Notes: a model not told the origin generated them from the letters alone. 42,236 nucleotides of DNA from Treponema sp. (GCA_017617145.1 JAFZWX010000052.1:1-42236); one strand, 5' to 3'; shown: positions 1-7,923, numbered from the stretch's first letter. Made by a program: numbers and translations.

Positions 1-33
1 GCTGCAAGAAAATTTTTAATTTAAGGGATTATC

Positions 34-462
34 ATGAAAACTATTTTCGTTAATGAAAATGATCAGGTTCGCAAATGGTATATTATTGATGCGGCCGGAA
101 AACCAATGGGACGTGTTGCTGCTAAGGCTGCTGCAATTGCTCGTGGAAAGAACAAAGCTACTTATACAAAGAATCAGCTTATGGGCGATTTTGTTGTAAT
201 CATCAATGCAGAAAAAGCTGCTTTGACTGGTGGTAAAGAACAGAAGAAGATTTACTATCATCACACAGGTTTTGTAGGCGGTTTGCGCGCTCACACTTAT
301 GAAAAATTGGCAGAAAAGCATCCGACAGATCCAATGAAATTTGCTGTTGAAGGAATGCTTCCTGGTGGACGTCTTGGTCGCAAGATGATGGAATGTGTTA
401 AGATTTATGCTGGTGCTGAACACCCACATGCTGCACAGAATCCGCAGCCTATTGAACTTTAA
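34..462 (+). CDS. rplM: 50S ribosomal protein L13
   Basis: Large-subunit ribosomal protein L13, which binds 23S rRNA early in 50S assembly. The 142-residue length is normal for the family. Recognisable family segments are the N-terminal KWYIIDA, the GRVAAKAA helix start and the LPGGRLGRKM motif near residues 109-118. The start is supported by an AAGGGA ribosome binding site at 23-28. It is followed 16 bases later by rpsI, the usual L13-S9 gene pair, so the two are almost certainly co-transcribed. Any promoter lies upstream of the window. Nothing in the sequence is unusual. Confidence 0.97.
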   Translation: MKTIFVNENDQVRKWYIIDAAGKPMGRVAAKAAAIARGKNKATYTKNQLMGDFVVIINAEKAALTGGKEQKKIYYHHTGFVGGLRAHTYEKLAEKHPTDPMKFAVEGMLPGGRLGRKMMECVKIYAGAEHPHAAQNPQPIEL

Positions 463-478
463 TTACGGGAGTTAAACG

Positions 479-871
479 ATGGTAAAAAATATTGCTATTG
501 GTACAGGTAGAAGAAAGACAGCTGTTGCCCGCGTTTTTGTTCGCGATGGCTCAGGAAAAATTGTAGTAAACGGAAAGGATGCTAAGGATTATTTTGATTC
601 TGCAGAACAGCTCCAGCTTGTAAACCAGCCGCTTTTGGTTACTTCAATGGGAAACAAATACGACATTCTTATTAATGTTTGTGGTGGCGGTATGAATGGT
701 CAGGCTGCTGCCTGCTTGCACGGTATTTCACGCGCATTGGTTCAGATTGATCCAGATGCACGTACAGCTCTTAAAGCTAACGGATACCTTACACGCGACT
801 CTCGTATGGTTGAGCGTAAGAAGTACGGACAGAAGGGTGCTCGTCGCCGCTTCCAGTTCTCAAAGCGTTAG
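479..871 (+). CDS. rpsI: 30S ribosomal protein S9
   Basis: Small-subunit ribosomal protein S9, whose basic C-terminal tail reaches the P-site tRNA. The family signature is complete: GTGRRKTAVARV near the N-terminus, the GGGMNGQA loop, and the very basic end KYGQKGARRRFQFSKR with the expected terminal Lys-Arg. The length of 130 residues is normal. A GGGAG ribosome binding site precedes the ATG. It is second gene of the rplM-rpsI pair and is followed by a clear intrinsic terminator at 897-925, which ends the transcript before recX. Confidence 0.97.
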   Translation: MVKNIAIGTGRRKTAVARVFVRDGSGKIVVNGKDAKDYFDSAEQLQLVNQPLLVTSMGNKYDILINVCGGGMNGQAAACLHGISRALVQIDPDARTALKANGYLTRDSRMVERKKYGQKGARRRFQFSKR

Positions 872-896
872 TTTTTGCTTTTTACTATGCAAAGAA

Positions 897-925
897 GTCC
901 GGTCTTGTGGCCGGGCTTTTTTTTT
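897..925 (+). terminator. Rho-independent terminator of rplM-rpsI
   Basis: A six-pair stem GTCCGG/CCGGGC (one G-T pair) with an eight-base loop is followed directly by nine T residues. It lies 25 bases after the rpsI stop codon and separates the ribosomal operon from recX. Confidence 0.85.
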
Positions 926-932
926 GTTAAGA

Positions 933-958
933 TTACCGTGTCAAGCACGGTAATGACA
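933..958 (+). repeat. TCAAG-loop palindromic repeat, copy 1 (recX leader)
   Basis: An eight-base inverted repeat TTACCGTG/CACGGTAA with loop TCAAG, followed by TGACA. It belongs to a family with five copies in this window (933, 1568, 1607, 9491 and 9533): variable stem arms, constant TCAAG loop and a trailing ATGACA. This copy abuts the recX ribosome binding site (AGGAGGGG, 958-965), so it would form a hairpin in the recX leader. Confidence 0.7.
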
Positions 959-967
959 GGAGGGGTA

Positions 968-1567
968 ATGACCATCAAATCGATTGCAGAAACAAGTTAC
1001 TCTGGAATGTTCCGCGTGGAGCCTATGGAAGGTTCTGCTTTTTTTATTCGTAAGGAATATCTTTCTGCTGTTGATTTTGAAAGTGTTGTGCCGGATGCGG
1101 AGTTTGAAGGCGAGGCGCAGGATGAACTTTTAGATGCCGGACTTATTTCTGCTGTGGAACTTAAGGCAGTTGGATATCTGGCACGGGCGGAGCAGAGCCG
1201 CTTTGGGCTAACAAATAAACTTATTAATAAAAAATACGACAAAAAATATATTGATGCAGCGCTGACTTATTTAGAAAGCCGCGGTTATTTGAGCGATGCC
1301 CGTTTTGCAGAATGCTGGCTTCATGACAGAAAGATAAATCATTTTGAAGGAAGAAGTAAGCTTGCGTCGGAACTGGCAGCACGTGGTATTGGGCGAGAAG
1401 TAGCAGCGGTGGCCCTTGATCAATTCTTTACAGAAAATGATGAAGAAGAAATTTGTAAGCGTGCATTTGAAAAGTTTAAGCGGCAGGGCAAAGAAGGGGA
1501 AAAACTTGTTGCAGCACTCATGAAGGCAGGATTTTCGTATAAGATGATAAAGGCCATTATGGAATAG
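968..1567 (+). CDS. recX: Regulatory protein RecX
   Basis: RecX binds RecA filaments and modulates recombinase and SOS activity. The 199-residue product has the tandem three-helix repeats of the family: the middle region LESRGYLSDARFAECW followed by the ELAARGIG motif, then a C-terminal repeat ending KAGFSYKMIKAIME. The frame is open back to 875, but that extension runs through the rpsI terminator. The ATG at 968 has a strong AGGAGGGG site, so I chose it. recA is not in the window. The gene is convergent with the alpha-galactosidase gene, with two hairpin repeats between them. Amino-terminal residues 1-60 are less conserved, as is common in RecX. Confidence 0.85.
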   Translation: MTIKSIAETSYSGMFRVEPMEGSAFFIRKEYLSAVDFESVVPDAEFEGEAQDELLDAGLISAVELKAVGYLARAEQSRFGLTNKLINKKYDKKYIDAALTYLESRGYLSDARFAECWLHDRKINHFEGRSKLASELAARGIGREVAAVALDQFFTENDEEEICKRAFEKFKRQGKEGEKLVAALMKAGFSYKMIKAIME

Positions 1568-1633
1568 ATTCCCGTGTCAAGCACGGGAATGACACAAGTC
1601 GTTGTATGTCATTGTCGGGCTTGACCCGACAAT
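1568..1633. repeat. Pair of TCAAG-loop palindromic repeats in opposite orientation
   Basis: Two hairpins fill the space between the convergent recX and alpha-galactosidase genes. The first (1568-1594) has nine-base arms ATTCCCGTG/CACGGGAAT. The second (1607-1633) is the reverse orientation, with arms ATTGTCGGG/CCCGACAAT around CTTGA. There is no long T run, but the position suggests they could end transcription from both sides. The second hairpin ends one base before the alpha-galactosidase stop codon. Confidence 0.75.
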
Positions 1634-3832
1634 CTATCCTTCTAAATAAATCAACTGCCCCTGATAGTCACCCCAGTCGCGGCGGATTGGGAGGCCGGCA
1701 TTCATAATTGTTGCGCCTGTGAGCTTGAGAGATGGAAACTTCTGCTGATCTTCGTCCGGCCAGCTGACGGTGTAAGTGCGGTCTGCATCGAGTCCCGGAA
1801 TCTTTACCATTCTTGTTTTATTATTCGGATGATTTTGAATCTGCACAAAAGTTACGAGCGCACGGCTCTTGTCACGGCTTATGCTTGCCCATGCATCGTA
1901 TTCGTGATTTTCTGAAGCGGCGGCAATTTTGTAATAATCCCCTTCGCGAACAAGCGGACTGAACTTTTTGTACAAGGCAATCTGACGTGGAATCATCTGG
2001 CGGTCTTCTTCGCTCAGCTTTGTAATATCAAGTTCGTAGCCAAAGGTTCCGCTTAAAGCAACATAACCGCGTGTCTTAAAAGGAGTAACTCTTCCGCAGG
2101 CGTGGTTAGGACAAACACTGACATGTGCACCCATTGTACTAAGCGGGTAAACAAGGGCAGTTCCTTCCTGAATGGCAAGGCGTTCGTAGGCATCGGTGTC
2201 ATCGCTGCACCAGATTTGCGGACTGTAATAAAACATTCCAGGGTCAAAGCGTGCGCCTCCACCAGAACAGTTTTCAAGCAGCAGGTTAGGGAAGTCTGTA
2301 ATAAGCTGTTCCTGCATGCTGTAAAGTGCAAGTACATAGCGGTGATAAAATTCTCCAAGCTGCACACCACAAAGCTCTGTGCTTCCAATATCGCTTAGCT
2401 GGCGGTTCATATCCCATTTTACATATTCAATATTCGCAGAACGAAGAACAGACTCAACCATGTTCATTATGTGGTCGCGTACTTCTTTGCGTGTAATGTC
2501 TAAAATATACTGGCAGCGTGCCATTCCAAGTTCACGGCCTTTAATCTGAATTGCCCAATCAGGATGAGCACGGAAAAGCTCAGAGTCTGGCGAAATCATT
2601 TCGGGTTCAAACCAGATTCCGAATTTCATTCCAAGTTTATTAACTTCATCAACAAGGTGCTTTAGGCCACCCTGAATTTTTTCTTCATTTACAATCCAGT
2701 CGCCAAGACTTGAATCATCAAAGGAGCGGTGACCAAACCAGCCGTCGTCCATTACAAGCATTTCAATTCCGTCTTTTGAGGCTTCGCGTGCAATGTCCAA
2801 AAGCTTTTGTGTGTCAAAATTAAAATAAGTTGCTTCCCAGTTGTTTATAAGAATTGGGCGCATCTGATTTTTATAAGGTGAGCGTATAAGGTGATTGCGG
2901 TACAAATCGTGGAAGGCATGGCTCATTCCGTTAAGTCCTTCGTTAGAGAACACTAACACAGCCTGCGGTGTTTCAAAGCTTGTACCAGGTTCAAGAGTCC
3001 AGCAAAAGTTTTCTGGATTAATTCCAATGCAGGTACGAAGTGAATCAAATTGATTTCGCTGAATCTGCGCAATAAAGCTTCCTGAGTAAATGAGATTTAT
3101 GCCGTAAACGTTTCCGCTGTTCCAGTCTGCGTTGTGTTCAAGAATTGCTGTAAAAGGATGCTCCTGATGACTTGTAACTCCGCGTGTGCTGCAGGCTTTT
3201 TGAATGCCCATGTGAATAGGGTGACGGTCAATGTGTCGTTCGCGTGCCCAAGAGCCGTTTAAGGTGATTGTGTCGTAGTTGTCGTTATCCATGTCGAACG
3301 AAGCAGAAAGTGCTTTTTTTATGTAAACAGGCTTTGCAGCATTCGAAGTGATTTTTACAGAACGCACAATTGCATCGGTGTCGTCAAAAACTGTGTAAAA
3401 AATGTCTACGGTAATGTTTAAAATTTCGTCAACAGTTGTGATTTTTAATGTTTGAGCGTTGCTTCCAAAAACACAAGGCAATCCGCTCAGTTTGTTTGTG
3501 CCGTTTATAATTTCGTAAGCTTTGTATTTAAGTTCAACGGCATTGTTTCCGTTTGAGTCTGTTATTGCAAGGACCGATTCCCTGTAGTCGCCAAGTCCAT
3601 CTGTAGGAAGTTCAAAAGGAAGAAAATCAAGCAGACAGAGCTTTTCGCGGAAAACAGGAGAATCAGAAAATCCATATTCCATTTGACGAGTAAGATAACT
3701 AACATCATCCTTCCCGATTTTTGGTCCGTAGTAAGCATGGGCAAGGTAGCCCTTCTTGGAAATTAAAATGCAGTAGGTGGAATTTGTTGTGTCTAATCTA
3801 AAAAGATTTGTTACTTTATTAAATGAAATCAT
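1634..3832 (-). CDS. Alpha-galactosidase, glycoside hydrolase family 36
   Basis: Retaining alpha-galactosidase that removes alpha-1,6-galactose from galacto(gluco)mannan oligosaccharides or raffinose-type sugars. The 732-residue length is typical of the long GH36 enzymes. After an N-terminal beta-sandwich, the (beta/alpha)8 barrel carries VMDDGWFG, the nucleophile in YVKWDMNR (Asp474) and the acid/base Asp544 in CSDDTDA; their 70-residue spacing matches characterised GH36 enzymes as I recall them. The ENCSGGGARFD substrate loop is present. No signal peptide is seen, so it is probably cytoplasmic. An AGGAGA site precedes the ATG. It lies 83 bases downstream of the GH130 gene on the same strand, with a 63-base palindrome between, and is probably read from the same promoter. 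Confidence 0.93.
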   Translation of the reverse strand: MISFNKVTNLFRLDTTNSTYCILISKKGYLAHAYYGPKIGKDDVSYLTRQMEYGFSDSPVFREKLCLLDFLPFELPTDGLGDYRESVLAITDSNGNNAVELKYKAYEIINGTNKLSGLPCVFGSNAQTLKITTVDEILNITVDIFYTVFDDTDAIVRSVKITSNAAKPVYIKKALSASFDMDNDNYDTITLNGSWARERHIDRHPIHMGIQKACSTRGVTSHQEHPFTAILEHNADWNSGNVYGINLIYSGSFIAQIQRNQFDSLRTCIGINPENFCWTLEPGTSFETPQAVLVFSNEGLNGMSHAFHDLYRNHLIRSPYKNQMRPILINNWEATYFNFDTQKLLDIAREASKDGIEMLVMDDGWFGHRSFDDSSLGDWIVNEEKIQGGLKHLVDEVNKLGMKFGIWFEPEMISPDSELFRAHPDWAIQIKGRELGMARCQYILDITRKEVRDHIMNMVESVLRSANIEYVKWDMNRQLSDIGSTELCGVQLGEFYHRYVLALYSMQEQLITDFPNLLLENCSGGGARFDPGMFYYSPQIWCSDDTDAYERLAIQEGTALVYPLSTMGAHVSVCPNHACGRVTPFKTRGYVALSGTFGYELDITKLSEEDRQMIPRQIALYKKFSPLVREGDYYKIAAASENHEYDAWASISRDKSRALVTFVQIQNHPNNKTRMVKIPGLDADRTYTVSWPDEDQQKFPSLKLTGATIMNAGLPIRRDWGDYQGQLIYLEG

Positions 3833-3847
3833 GATGTTCTCCTAAAT

Positions 3848-3910
3848 GGATTGCTTCGCCTACGGCTCGCAATGACAGTCATTGCGAGGAGCGGAGCGAC
3901 GAAGCAATCC
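3848..3910. repeat. Palindrome made of two head-to-head GGATTGCTTCG...CGCAATGAC repeats
   Basis: The outer arms GGATTGCTTCG (3848-3858) and CGAAGCAATCC (3900-3910) and the inner arms CTCGCAATGAC and GTCATTGCGAG are perfect complements around a single central base. The sequence is one repeat unit joined to its reverse complement. It lies between the co-directional GH130 and GH36 genes and would fold as a long hairpin in their shared transcript. Other copies are at 10861-10906 and 12245-12277. Confidence 0.8.
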
Positions 3911-3915
3911 ATGTA

Positions 3916-4935
3916 TTAAAACTTGCCTTCGTCTTTATCCCAGTATTGAAGCTCGTTGTGGTCCTTAATGTATTTGATTGTTTCATCAACAGTTGTAAAG
4001 CACAAGCCTACAACAGTATCTGCGCAACCATAGTAAATTGCAATGCGACCAGTTGCTTCGTCAGTCAATGCTGCAACAGGGAAGCATACATTTGGAACAA
4101 AACCAGTTGTTTCATAAAGCTCCTCTGGTGTAAGCATATAGTCACCGCAACGATATTTTACAATGGAAGGATTATCTATGTCTAGAATTGCAGCAGAGAA
4201 GGAGTAAACATATCCAGAACAAGTCTGACAAACTCCATGATAGAACATGAGCCAGCCTTCGTCAGTTTCAATAGGAGCCGGACCACAGCCAATCTTAAGT
4301 CCCTGCCACCAGCCGTCGCCGCCTTTCTGCATAACAAGACGATGTTCGCCCCAGTATTTCATATCAGGAGACTGAGAAAGAAGAATGTCGCCGAAAGGAG
4401 TATGACCAGAATCGCTTGGGCGTGAAAGCATAACATATTTATTGTTGATTTTGCGCGGGAATAAAACTGCATTGCGGTTGAAAGGCAGGAATGGATTTTC
4501 TAAGCGTGTAAAATCCTTGAAGTCTTTTGTAGAAGCAACGCCAATTGCAGCACCATCAAAGTCACCACACCACATTATATAGTAAGTACCATCTATGAGC
4601 ACACAGCGAGGGTCGTAAGCATAGAACGGATCATGAGGTTTGCCGTCAGGATCATGCATGTGGATTTTTTCTGTCTGGAATTCCCAGTGAATTCCATCGT
4701 CAGAATCGCCAAGGTAAAGGAATGGGCGTGCATGTGCATCTTCTGAACGGAAAACTCCTTTGAATTTGCCGTTGAAAGGCACTACAGCACTATTAAAAAT
4801 GCGTCCCATACCAGGGAATGGATTACGACCAATTACAGGATTTTCGCTGTAACGCCAGATTGGCAGCCACCAGTCTTTTGGTTTGTCCTGCCATGGAATG
4901 TTAGGGAGATTTCCCCCGCTGATGATTTTGCTCAT
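3916..4935 (-). CDS. Glycoside hydrolase family 130 beta-mannoside phosphorylase
   Basis: Five-bladed propeller enzyme that cleaves beta-mannosidic bonds with phosphate to release mannose-1-phosphate. Family marks are the NPV and RIFNSAVV segments near the N-terminus, the Asp of YDPR (Asp108, matching the GH130 general acid), the SRPSDSG segment, the GCGPAPIETDEGWLMFYHGV phosphate-site region and FVPNVCFP near the end. The 339 residues fit the manno-oligosaccharide phosphorylase (GH130_2-like) branch better than the longer mannosylglucose phosphorylases, but the exact substrate cannot be fixed by eye. No signal peptide. An AGAGG site precedes the ATG. It is the first gene of a GH130-GH36 transcript with a good promoter at 4971-5000. 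Confidence 0.85.
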   Translation of the reverse strand: MSKIISGGNLPNIPWQDKPKDWWLPIWRYSENPVIGRNPFPGMGRIFNSAVVPFNGKFKGVFRSEDAHARPFLYLGDSDDGIHWEFQTEKIHMHDPDGKPHDPFYAYDPRCVLIDGTYYIMWCGDFDGAAIGVASTKDFKDFTRLENPFLPFNRNAVLFPRKINNKYVMLSRPSDSGHTPFGDILLSQSPDMKYWGEHRLVMQKGGDGWWQGLKIGCGPAPIETDEGWLMFYHGVCQTCSGYVYSFSAAILDIDNPSIVKYRCGDYMLTPEELYETTGFVPNVCFPVAALTDEATGRIAIYYGCADTVVGLCFTTVDETIKYIKDHNELQYWDKDEGKF

Positions 4936-4970
4936 AAAATGCCTCTTGAAATTTAATTAAAATTACTTAA

Positions 4971-5000
4971 AATATAAGGTTAATTTAGGTAAATGTCAAG
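4971..5000 (-). promoter_or_regulatory. Sigma-70-type promoter for the GH130-GH36 genes
   Basis: On the minus strand a perfect -35 TTGACA (4995-5000) is separated by 18 bases from a -10 TATATT (4971-4976). The predicted start is about 30 bases before the GH130 ATG. No clear operator palindrome was seen beside it apart from the hairpin at 5031-5073. Confidence 0.65.
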
Positions 5001-5030
5001 AAAAAAAATTAATAAAGTGATTGGTAAAGA

Positions 5031-5073
5031 TGAAAAACTGCTCACACGAACCTTCGCTACGCAGTTTTTCATA
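5031..5073. repeat. Hairpin repeat ATGAAAAACTGC...GCAGTTTTTCAT
   Basis: A perfect 12-base inverted repeat with a 19-base loop lies in the divergent region between GH130 and the esterase gene. The right half (CACACGAACCTTCGC onward) resembles the right half of the longer palindrome at 6226-6318, so the two are copies of one element at different lengths that flank the esterase gene. Confidence 0.75.
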
Positions 5074-5116
5074 ATAACTTCTTGTTGTTTTATTTATTTT
5101 TTAGTAAGGTTTAACT

Positions 5117-6226
5117 ATGAAAGAGTATAAAATAAATCAAATTGCCCACAAACGCATTTTGGGCCGGAATGTTTATAAAAATGATGAGGAGCAGCTTGCA
5201 CTTTTTTGGGGCGGGACGGCGCTTGAAGTAAATATTAAGGCTCGCGAAATCTGGGCTTGTATTTCTACTACTTATGATAATCTGGAGCAGTGGCTGGCGG
5301 TTGAAATTAATGGTGCGCCTTTAAGCCGCTTTATGCTTAATAAAGAAAAGACCTGGTATTGTCTTGCGCGCAATATGAATCCGGAAAAAGAAAACTTGAT
5401 TTCTATTATAAAAGATACTCAAGCATTGAATGAGGATCCTACACATTCGCTTGTGATTCATGCTCTGGGGCTTGATGATGTAGGAGAGTTTGTGCCGCTT
5501 GTACCGCGTAAGTATTCTATTGAATTTATTGGAGATAGCATTACTGCAGGAGAGGGAACTGTAGGGGCTCCTGACGAAATGGACTGGATAAGCCAATGGA
5601 TGAGTGCAAGTAAAACTTATGCAATTCAGACTGCAAAGCTGATGAATGCCGACTGGAACACAATGGGCAAAAGTGGCTGGGGAATCTGCTGGGCGTGGGA
5701 TGGTAACAGAGATTGTAGGATTCCTCCACATTATGAGCAGGTTTGTTCTGTTTTGAAAGACAGCAACAGCGTGGCACTTGGTTCTCTCCATAAGTGGGAT
5801 TTTAACTGTGGCCGCGGGTCTGATTTTGTTGTGATTAATTTGGGTACTAATGATGAGAGTGGGATGAAGGTTATTGGATCAGATGCGGCCCTTCGACAGG
5901 CTCAGGGACCGCAAAATCTCCAAGACGAAATTATCTCTTCTGTAAAAAACTTCCTCTCTGTCATCCGCTCACACAACCCTAATGCAAAAATCCTCTGGTG
6001 CTGGGGAATGCTTCCGCTCCAGACAGTGCCTGCACTTATACAAAAAGGTGTGGATGAATACAAAACAGCCACCGGCGACAAAAACGTTTTCACCCTTGAA
6101 CTAGATTCACTTTTTGAGTTGGAAAACACGCCCCAAGAAAAAGGAAGCCGCGGACATCCGGGCTTTAAGACCCATCAGTACGCGGCTCAAAAAATATATA
6201 CCTGTTTAAGTAATCTATCTAAATAA
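5117..6226 (+). CDS. SGNH/GDSL hydrolase, carbohydrate esterase family 2-like
   Basis: Probable deacetylase of acetylated mannan or xylan oligosaccharides. Residues 1-125 look like the beta-sandwich domain of CE2 enzymes, and residues 133-369 are an SGNH hydrolase: block I EFIGDSITAG (Ser141), block III LGTNDES (Asn245) and block V RGHPG (His347). No Asp is found three residues before the His, which suggests a Ser-His dyad as reported for some CE2 enzymes. No signal peptide is seen, so it is probably cytoplasmic. Residues 259-265 (LRQAQGP) are encoded by a dispersed repeat inserted in frame after block III. It is divergent from GH130/GH36, and hairpin repeats flank it on both sides. CE17 or another SGNH family is an alternative. 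Confidence 0.75.
   Translation: MKEYKINQIAHKRILGRNVYKNDEEQLALFWGGTALEVNIKAREIWACISTTYDNLEQWLAVEINGAPLSRFMLNKEKTWYCLARNMNPEKENLISIIKDTQALNEDPTHSLVIHALGLDDVGEFVPLVPRKYSIEFIGDSITAGEGTVGAPDEMDWISQWMSASKTYAIQTAKLMNADWNTMGKSGWGICWAWDGNRDCRIPPHYEQVCSVLKDSNSVALGSLHKWDFNCGRGSDFVVINLGTNDESGMKVIGSDAALRQAQGPQNLQDEIISSVKNFLSVIRSHNPNAKILWCWGMLPLQTVPALIQKGVDEYKTATGDKNVFTLELDSLFELENTPQEKGSRGHPGFKTHQYAAQKIYTCLSNLSK
5887..5912 (+). repeat. Intragenic CTTCGACAGGCTCAGG repeat in the esterase gene
   Basis: A dispersed palindromic repeat (CCCT.CGACAGGCTC.AGGG type) sits inside the esterase reading frame and is translated as LRQAQGP (residues 259-265). A second copy, read in the other orientation, is inside pepT at 11944-11974. 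The frame is intact across it. Confidence 0.75.
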
Positions 6227-6318
6227 TGAAAAAATGCTCCCGCAAAGAACCGTGTTTTGTTCCGCTAAACGAAGAGGACGCTCCACACAACACGAACCTT
6301 TGCTCCGCATTTTTTCAT
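6226..6318. repeat. Long palindrome between the convergent esterase and nhaC genes
   Basis: Outer arms ATGAAAAAATGC (6226-6237) and GCATTTTTTCAT (6307-6318) are perfectly complementary. Inside them GCAAAG/CTTTGC (6242-6247, 6298-6303) and CGTGTT/AACACG (6251-6256, 6289-6294) continue the fold. It begins in the esterase stop codon and ends eight bases before the nhaC stop, so it may terminate both genes. It is a longer relative of the hairpin at 5031-5073. Confidence 0.75.
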
Positions 6319-6325
6319 AATTACT

Positions 6326-7861
6326 TTATGCTGCTACAGGTTCTTCTTTCTTCTGCTTGTTCTTAATGAAAATCAAAACTCCGAACAAAAGTGCAAGACC
6401 TGCAATCCATGAAATTATGCCGGAAGTTACAATTCCAAGACCCAATGTAATTCCTGCAATGAGGTATGTTACAAAGGCAACTGCGGCACAGGTAATTGCG
6501 TAAGGAAGCTGGGTTGAAACGTGGTTTACGTGTTCGCACTGAGCACCGGCCGATGCCATGATTGTTGTATCCGAAATTGGAGAACAGTGGTCACCGCAAA
6601 CGGCACCTGCCATACATGCAGAAATTGAAACAATTCTTATTGCTCCTTCCGGGAATGCGGCAATACAAATTGGAATGAGAATACCAAAGGTTCCCCATGA
6701 AGTTCCTGTTGCAAATGCAAGGAAGCAGGCAATTGCAAAGATAATTGCAGGTAAGAACATCTTAAGTCCGGCTGCGCTGCCTTCTACAAGTCCTGCAACA
6801 TAATCTTTAGCACCAAGGCTGTCTGTCATACCTTTCAAAGTCCAGGCCAAAGTCAAAATCAAAATAGCTGGAACCATTGCTTTAAATCCTTCCGGAATAC
6901 AAGCAGCTGCATCTTTGAAAGTAAGAACCTTGCGGCAAAGATAGAAAATGATCGCAATAATCAGGGCACCAAATGAACCGTAAAGCAAACCAACCGAAGC
7001 GTCTGCGTTAGAGAATGCATCAATAAAATGCAGGTGCGATTCAGATTCACCGTCAAAGAATCCGCCAGAATAAATCAAACCGATTACACAGAATACAATC
7101 AGAACGATAACTGGAAGAAGAAGATCAATTACCTTACCTTTTGAGTCGGCAGCGGCAGCTTCTTCTTCTGTTGGTCCTTCGCTCATAACTGCAAGTGCTT
7201 TTTCGTACTTAGACATCTGTCCGTATTCAAACTTCATGAATACCATTGCAAACATCATAACTAAAGTCATGATTGCATAGAAGTTGAAAGGAATTGCTTT
7301 ACAGAAAAGTCCGATTCCGTTTTCGCCTTCTGTTACGAATCCAGCAACTGCGGCAGCCCATGAAGAAACCGGAGCAATAATACAAACCGGAGCGGCTGTA
7401 GCATCAATAAGATAAGAAAGCTTTTCTTTTGAAACGCCGTACTTGTCTGTAACCGGCTTCATTACCGAACCTACAGTAAGACAGTTGAAGTAGTCATCAA
7501 TAAAAATTGCCATACCAAGAATGATTGTTGCAACCTGAGCACCAACCTTAGACTTGATGTGCTTTTTTGCCCAGCGACCAAAAGCAGCAGAACCGCCGGC
7601 CTTATTCATAAGGGCAACCATAATTCCCAGAAGAACCAGGAATACCAGAATACCAACGTTATAAGCGTCTGCAAGAGAGCCTGCAAATCCGTCTGTGAAA
7701 ACGTGGGTCATGAATCCTGTGAATCCGGTTCCTGCATCGATGGCGTAGAAAATACCACCAATTACAATTCCAACAAAAAGGGAAGAATAAACTTCCTTAG
7801 AAATGAGCGCCAGAGCAATAGCCACGATTGCCGGCACTAAAGCCCAAAATGTTCCTGACAT
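6326..7861 (-). CDS. NhaC-family Na+/H+ antiporter
   Basis: Inner-membrane secondary transporter of the NhaC (Na_H_antiporter) family, 511 residues with roughly twelve hydrophobic segments. Diagnostic segments are FIDDYFNCLTVGSVM in the first half and GDHCSPISDTTIMAS in the second, both typical of NhaC-type proteins. The family includes Na+/H+ antiporters and substrate/proton exchangers such as malate-lactate antiporters, so the substrate is not certain. The middle loop near residues 225-245 is acidic (EGPTEEEAAAAD), and the C-terminus is a short charged tail. An AGGAG site precedes the ATG, and a promoter with good boxes lies at 7895-7923. It is convergent with the esterase gene, and the palindrome at 6226-6318 lies between. 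Confidence 0.85.
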   Translation of the reverse strand: MSGTFWALVPAIVAIALALISKEVYSSLFVGIVIGGIFYAIDAGTGFTGFMTHVFTDGFAGSLADAYNVGILVFLVLLGIMVALMNKAGGSAAFGRWAKKHIKSKVGAQVATIILGMAIFIDDYFNCLTVGSVMKPVTDKYGVSKEKLSYLIDATAAPVCIIAPVSSWAAAVAGFVTEGENGIGLFCKAIPFNFYAIMTLVMMFAMVFMKFEYGQMSKYEKALAVMSEGPTEEEAAAADSKGKVIDLLLPVIVLIVFCVIGLIYSGGFFDGESESHLHFIDAFSNADASVGLLYGSFGALIIAIIFYLCRKVLTFKDAAACIPEGFKAMVPAILILTLAWTLKGMTDSLGAKDYVAGLVEGSAAGLKMFLPAIIFAIACFLAFATGTSWGTFGILIPICIAAFPEGAIRIVSISACMAGAVCGDHCSPISDTTIMASAGAQCEHVNHVSTQLPYAITCAAVAFVTYLIAGITLGLGIVTSGIISWIAGLALLFGVLIFIKNKQKKEEPVAA

Positions 7862-7894
7862 TTTTTATTAACTCCTGAGTTTTTAGTTTATTTA

Positions 7895-7923
7895 ATTATA
7901 CCACAGGAATTTATTGCGTGCAA
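7895..7923 (-). promoter_or_regulatory. Sigma-70-type promoter for the nhaC-family gene
   Basis: On the minus strand TTGCAC (7918-7923) and a perfect TATAAT (7895-7900) are 17 bases apart. The boxes begin only eight bases after the stop codon of the upstream ATPase gene, so the antiporter has its own promoter, and the start point would be about 25-30 bases before its ATG. Confidence 0.65.

Noticed and set aside
875..967. Longer N-terminus for RecX
   Set aside because: It would translate the rpsI terminator and a dispersed repeat; the ATG at 968 has a strong ribosome binding site.
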